From Tanytarsus gracilentus (lineage: Eukaryota > Arthropoda > Insecta > Diptera > Chironomidae), in contig JAXRKN010000038.1 of the NCBI GenBank assembly GCA_038502055.1, positions 1,984,001 through 2,048,000 of the forward strand: a DNA stretch of 64,000 nt, written 5' to 3'. The notes below the pieces were generated by a model. The model was not told the DNA's origin, made no database searches, and saw only the letters and a list, made by a program, of their open reading frames with translations. The translations under genes and the position numbers were made by a program. The number at the start of each line of letters is the position of its first letter. Positions within the stretch are counted from its first letter, which is position 1. Positions 58,130-64,000 of this stretch are shown one piece after another.

Positions 58130-61100
58130 ATGAGGTGCGAATTAATTTTAGATTTCAATCTTGAATATTTTAAAGAAGAAATTTATAATTTTATCAATTA
58201 ATTTATGGGAATTTCGCAATCTTCGATGACCTAACGCGCTAATAAATAAATTTCTTGATTGTACAAGAAAAATCTGCTAGCAAACGTGAAAGCAATGTGT
58301 CACGAAAAATTATCATCTCGCTGATAAGATTTTTCTTGATTCGAAAATGCAAATTTAAGATTTTTATCTTTTTTTTATCAAAACAAATTTTTACACTTGA
58401 CTCGATGGCACAAGTTCAAGGCAGATGGCTGATTAGTGATGTAATAATTTGCCGCTGTCGACAGCTTTACCAGACAAAAGCTATCAAAAAAGATTAACTG
58501 GACAGCTGGCAGGGTATAAAAAGAGATGTGAACACAAAAGAACCATCAAAGTTCTGTGATTTCAATTGGGGTGTCAGAGTTACATAAATAATTTTAATTT
58601 TTTAAGGATTCATTATTTAATGAATAAATTTCATTTTGATAATTAACTCAAAATAAATTAATTTTCTTCTTCACCCCTAAGACCGTCTGCATGACGAGAA
58701 TTTTTGAATCATTGAGTCATCTTTCTTAATTTAATTAAAAGAGCTGAGAAATTTGGTAATAAATTAATTTTTAATTATTCCATCAAACAAATACTAATTA
58801 ACATAAAAAAAGTTGCGACGCTTATCAACACCAGATGAGATTCAGCGAGAAAAATGTCAATCTTAACCTTGACCTCGAAAGCTATCGGCTAATGTTCTCA
58901 CTTTCTTATGTTTTCATATTTTTCTTCTCATACGGTGGCGTCTCGCATTCACGAGGGAATTCTCTATTCTTTTTCGTTCGCACGAGCATTAAACGATTGA
59001 AGAAAAATGCGATGACGAATTTTTTTTTCGCTTCCAGTTCATTGATGGTGGCGCGTGAGACGTGATTAAAATTTTTCGCTCTTAATTTTTGATTTATGTG
59101 AAAACATTAGGCGGCAATTGAGATGTTATCGCGCTTCTTCGTATTGATTCGTCTTTGAAGATTATTCTTGTGAATGGTTTTTTTAATTTGAAAACTTCGA
59201 TTTGAATTTTACGAGAAAGTTTTGCTGTTTTTAATTTTTTTGAATTTAAAATTTAGAAGCAATAATTTTTCACAACTTAAATGACGTCATAAAAATTAAT
59301 TCTATTTATACATTTTTAATTGCAGACTCGCAAATTTTTTTCTCCTTTTCTTCATCACAAATTTTGCATCGTCAACTTTGTCTGATGAAAAAGAATTAAC
59401 ATGTGAGTTCACTAACACCGAATGGGAGCCATTGGATGGAGTCAAACTCATCACATGTGACATTCTCAAACAAACAATCGATTCTCCTGGATATGAAATA
59501 AATCTTGATTCACAAGAATATGAAAAAATTGAGGGATTAAGATTTACGGACAATCAAAATATGAACTATTTTCCGGAAGGTATTGGAGAGGTCATGCCAA
59601 ATCTCCAAGGAATAATCGGAGTGAAAACATATTTGACAGTGATCAATGCCAACGATTTAAAAGGATTAAAAAAGCTCAAATATCTCAATCTAGCAAAAAG
59701 TGATTTGAAAGTCATCGAAGAGGGAGTTTTCGATGATTTGATCTCACTGACCGAGTTGGATTTGAGTGACGCTGGTATTCGATTCATTCATGAGAACGTT
59801 TTTCAAGGGTTGGCAGCTCTCAAAACACTTTACTTGGGTGCTAATAAACTTAAGCTACTGGAACCGACAGTTTTTAGTGGTCTCACGTCCCTCGAAAGCA
59901 TATCATTGGAGTTCAATCACTTGGAGGAAATTGATGAAAATTTATTCGCCTCAAATACCCTTCTCGCCGACATTTGGCTCAACTCGAATAAAATCACCAT
60001 AATGGATTGGAAAGTTTTTGAAAATTTAAAAAGTTTAAGTTACGTCGATGTTCAGGAAAATCCGTGTATCGACGGTGTGTATGACTCTTCGAATTTTGAT
60101 GATTTAAAGACGAATCTGATGGGAAATTGCGTCCCAACAATTTCCGAAAAACTCGAACATTATGACGAAATAATTCAGTTAGCAACAATCAAAATTGTGA
60201 CAATAAGAGAAGAGTTGGACATTGATGGAAATATTGATGATGGATCTTTTTCACAATACATGAAAATAATTCGAGCGACAGACGAAGGTGAAATGTCTGT
60301 GGGCAATTTTGAGAATGATCCATTGACTAAAAATCTCGAGTGTAAGATGAGTGAAGTTTATTGGAGACTCTCTGATAAGGAGTTAAACACGTGTCGGGTT
60401 CAAAATCAAATTATCGACGCTAAAGATTTTCAATTTGTCGCAAGTGGAAATTCAATTAAAGCAATGACTTTTGATGGCAATAAATTTATTAAATATTTGC
60501 CAAAAAATATCGGAAAATTTTCACCTAACTTGGTTGAGTTTTCGGCTGCAAATTCTTCATTAATGCTAATTTCGAGAAATAATTTTGCGGGACTTCGACA
60601 TCTTCGATTTTTAAATCTCGGTAATAGCAACATCCGATACATCGATTCAGATACATTCGATGACTTAACATCACTCGAAGAGCTTGATTTGAGTGGCAAC
60701 GAATTGGAATCAATTGACGAGGAACTTTTCTCGAAGCTCAAAAACCTCCGTGTTCTTCGCATTGGAAGTAATCGAATGCATTCCGTGCATCCTAAATTAT
60801 TCAGAAGTTTAAGAAACTTAGTGAACATCTCATTGAGTCATCAATACCTATCGAACATTGACGAGAGCATTTTTAAGACAAATGGAAAGATTCAAAATAT
60901 TTGGATGAACTCAAATAAATTAAAATCCATTTCACCAAACATGTTCAACAACCTCAAATCATTAGAGTATGTTGACCTGCGAGACAACAAATGTATCGAC
61001 ACTGTCTACGATCAATCGACATTCACAAGCATGAAAACTGAAATATTATCAAAATGCGGGTCGGGTTACGAAATGAAAATGGGAAAGAAAACTGAAGTGA

Positions 61101-64000
61101 AAGGAAAAGCGAAAAATAAGAAGAAAAACAAAAAGGCGAAAAAGAAGAAAGAAAAACTTGCAAAGGTTGAGAATGAGGAGGAAAGAGAAGTTGTCTGCGA
61201 GTATGATGATATTTTTTGGCCTCATGCAAATCGTTCACTTCGCACCTGCATCATTAATGAAGCCATAGACGATCCGGATTATTTTCTCTCGGCAAATCCA
61301 ATTTTATTCGATGATTTTGTAGACACTGAAAAGGTTGAAGCCATTTCGTTCGTTAACAACAAAAATATCAAATATTTGCCGAAAAATATTGGCCAAGTTT
61401 TTCCGAATCTTCTTGAAATGTCCGCTGCTAATTCAGGAATTGTTGAGATAAATTCGAGAAATTTTAAAGGACTGAAAAATTTAAAGTCATTAAATTTGGC
61501 CGGAAATGAAATTTCTTCATTTTCTAGCGAAATTTTTGAAGATTTAAATTCACTTGAAGAACTTAATTTTGATGATAATCAAGTTGACACCATCGACACT
61601 TTCAAACACTTAAAATCACTTCAAAAACTCAGCATGAAAGGAAATAAATTCGAAAAAATTGAACATTCATGGGTTGAAGGACTTCCGGAGTTACACGATG
61701 CTACCTTTGATGTCGAGGAATTGCTTTTAGATTGGGAAATCTTTCGCGACAATCCAAAGCTTAGATGGATTTCAATGAATGGTAAATTTTATAACAACAA
61801 AATGGAAATTATTGACGACCCGGAAATGGTGAAGGAAAATCCATTCGGAAGCGATTTTAGTGGAATAATTGAGGAGAGTGATGATGAAAAGAATTTTGAG
61901 ATGAAGGAAATCGAGTGCGTTATTGAAGAAACATTAGAAAATGACGAATGTATTTTAGAGTTCGAAATAATCGACAGTAAATATTACACAATTAAACAAT
62001 CGCCCAAGAATTCTCAAGTTAGAAAATTCTTCATTGTCAACAATCAAAACGTTAAATTTTTGCCACAAAATCTCGGCGTCAGTTTTCCAATTCTCGAGAG
62101 CATCACAATTCAAAATACCAACATCAACACCATAAAGAAAGATTATTTTGAGAATTTACCACATCTTGAAACTTTAAACTTGAACTCAAATAAAATTAAG
62201 TCATTTGAGAGTGACACTTTTGATGATTTGAGTTTCTTGAAAGAATTAAACTTGAACGGAAACTTAATTGAAAATTTAGAAGAAGGAATTTTCCACAAAA
62301 TCAAGAAATTGCAGAAACTCAATCTTGGCTCCAACAGTTTACATTACATTCATCCAAAAACTTTCAAGTTTCTAAAGAGGTTGAAGGACGTGGATTTGAG
62401 TGAAAATCAACTTTCGGTGATTGACGAGTCAGTTTTCAAATTCAATCCAAATTTAGAGGAAATAAATTTGAGCGGAAATAAAATTGAAACTTTGACTTCA
62501 AAAACATTTGAATTTTCAAGAAAATTAAAGCACATTGATTTGAGTGGAAATAATTGCATTGATGGCGTTTTTAATGAGTCAACAATTTCTGAGTTGAAAG
62601 AAATTTTAGTCAAAAATTGTGAACCAACTGTAAAGACGATAGTTAAGGAAGTTTATTGCGATTTAAATTTAGACGAGGAAATGCCAAAAGACTGCAACAT
62701 CATCAACCAACCCATTGAGGACGAAGGGTATACAATCTCAATCGATTCCGATGCCATTGATGGAGAAAAAGTTGAAACATTAAGAATTTCCAACAACAAA
62801 CTTATCAAGCACCTACCAGGAAATGCTGGCGATGTTTTTCCAAACCTTTTACATTTTCACGCAGCTAACAACTCCCTCGACTATCTCCCGGAAAATGTTT
62901 TTCATGCTCTACCAAAACTCAAGACTCTCGACTTAACAAACAACAAACTTAAAGAATTCCACCCTGGAACTTTTAACGACCTTTCATCTCTCGAGGAAAT
63001 TAATTTAAGTGGCAATGAATTCAGCTTGATCGATGACTCAACTTTCGACAAAATGCCGAATTTAAGAAAGATAAATTTGAGTGGAAATAATCTTGCTTAC
63101 GTGACACCGAATGCATTCAGTAAATTGCCACGCTTAGAGGAAGTAACTGTTGCTGAGGGTGAGGACGATGCATTTGAGGAGGTGGAAGATATAATTATTA
63201 AAATTGTAAAAAGAAGAAAAAAGATAATTATCGATGACTACGATTATGATGAAGATGTGTCGGAAATTATTGCCGTGGAAACAACCCAACAACCGGATGC
63301 AAATGTAGATGAATCCACTGAGTATGATTTTAATAAAATAAATTGCAATATCGAACAGCATAAATGGTCGCCTGGTGATGATACGCAAATCACGTCATGC
63401 ATCATTGTTGAAGATGTTTTTAATGGCAATTTTAGATTGAAGCCAATTTATAGAGGTGAAAATATTCAAGAAATAAAACTTGAAAATAATGATGACACTG
63501 ATTTCCTCCCGAATGAATTTCGATATGATTTTCCTAACTTGCGGCGTGTTGTCGCAAGAAATTTATCGCTTGATGAAATTCCTCAAGATGCATTTGAGAA
63601 CTTGCGTGACTTAACCGAAATTGATTTATCAGGAAATGAAATCAAAATACTTAACGAAAATATTTTCCAAAATCTACCAAACTTGGCGACGATCGATTTG
63701 AGTAATAATGAAATTGAAGAATTACCAATTGATATTTTCTGGAATTTGCCATCGTTAAAATCGATTTATCTAAATGGCAATAAAATTTCTCAATTAGATC
63801 CTGAAATGTTCAGATATATTCCAAATTTGACAATGCTTTCAATCGCTGGCAATAATTTGAATGACAATTTTTACGATGAATTGTTGAAAAGCAAACCTCA
63901 CCTTAAAATTGACATGAGGACTCAAGAAACCGTAGCAGAGACGGAAGCTCCAATAATCAACAAAGAGCTTTCGTGCAGAACTGAACACACTCAGTGGTCA
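58130..64000 (+). CDS. Secreted multi-module leucine-rich repeat protein, 3' end outside window
   Basis: Coding exon 1 is only 5 nt (58130-58134, ATGAG before GTGCGA). It joins the acceptor at 59324-59325 in phase, giving the signal peptide MRLANFFLLFFITNFASSTLS. Exon 2 is open without interruption from 59326 to the window end (over 1,550 aa). The protein is a series of similar modules beginning at Cys codons 59402, 60341, 61196, 61916, 62657, 63344 and 63974. Each has a Cys-rich cap (often C-x7-W and C-x-I), then FPNL-type and DLSGN-type leucine-rich repeats of 23-24 aa. Modules 1, 2 and 4 close with NPCIDGVY-like or NxCID signatures. A Lys-rich linker (about 61075-61170) follows module 2, acidic linkers later ones. 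No transmembrane part is seen so far. Function unknown; adhesion, matrix or immune roles are guesses. Confidence 0.85.
58135..59325. other. Intron 1 of the LRR gene
   Basis: 1.2-kb intron, A+T-rich, ending in ttaattgcag. It contains a second TATA-like promoter (58515). The frame at 58835-59065 is judged fortuitous. Confidence 0.7.
58515..58550 (+). promoter_or_regulatory. Second TATA-type core promoter inside the LRR intron
   Basis: TATAAAAAG at 58515 with a possible initiator ATCAAAG about 30 bp later. No start codon with a matching donor follows that would give the LRR signal peptide, so its product is unclear. Confidence 0.35.

Noticed and set aside
58835..59065. 76-aa frame with one hydrophobic stretch, downstream of the second TATA box
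   Set aside because: Far from the TATA box, no Kozak or codon support, lies within the LRR intron; may be chance.
1..64000. tRNA, rRNA or snRNA genes
   Set aside because: I looked for cloverleaf boxes and conserved rRNA/snRNA blocks and found none convincing; covariance-model search would be needed to exclude all.

Overview
The window looks like nuclear DNA of a small-genome insect, most likely a lower (nematoceran) fly of the chironomid or midge type. The evidence is an A+T-rich sequence, dense genes with 50-70 bp GT-AG introns, TATA plus TCAGT-type initiators, an insect odorant receptor, and clear orthologues of Drosophila genes (adp, EDTP, O-fut2, Mgstl, CIB2). The species cannot be fixed from sequence alone. 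Exon joins below were made by eye from splice sites, reading phase and family conservation.

Layout. 1-5591 is gene-free and probably the last long intron of a BTB-zinc-finger gene (abrupt-like); it carries a 759-bp hAT-type element. 5592-8383 holds the 3' exons of that gene. After a 3.1-kb gap come adp/WDTC1 (minus), a 139-bp near-perfect hairpin, an intronless odorant receptor and an eight-exon SLC16-type monocarboxylate transporter whose first intron holds five 120-bp tandem repeats. 20.2-22.3 kb is a cluster of five tiny secreted-peptide genes, four with a lone Cys in a Gly/Asn-rich context. It is followed by an acidic orphan and a three-finger C2H2 protein. 25.3-29 kb is gene-poor with a TTAA-flanked inverted-repeat element (27600-28541) and one secreted orphan.

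32-45.9 kb is a dense housekeeping block: MED31 (-), an MTMR10-type pseudophosphatase (+) tail-to-tail with the active phosphatase EDTP/MTMR14 (-), an aldo-keto reductase (+), CWF19L1 (+) with a 1.64-kb element in its intron, and a very divergent histone H3, probably the centromeric CENP-A. A fragment of the 3' end of that histone gene is duplicated 963 bp downstream, next to two MGST1-like genes, one of them interrupted by a 102-bp insertion with a stop. Then come an SDR enzyme, O-fut2 (-), KRTCAP2, an ING1/2-type PHD protein, CIB2 (-) and a possible 60-aa membrane peptide. From 58.1 kb to the end runs a secreted protein built of repeated LRR modules, cut by the window edge.

Functional links visible here are modest. 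O-fut2 and KRTCAP2 both act on glycoproteins in the ER. MTMR10-like and EDTP belong to the same phosphoinositide phosphatase superfamily. The items least explained by known families are the single-Cys peptide cluster, the modular LRR protein and the divergent H3.
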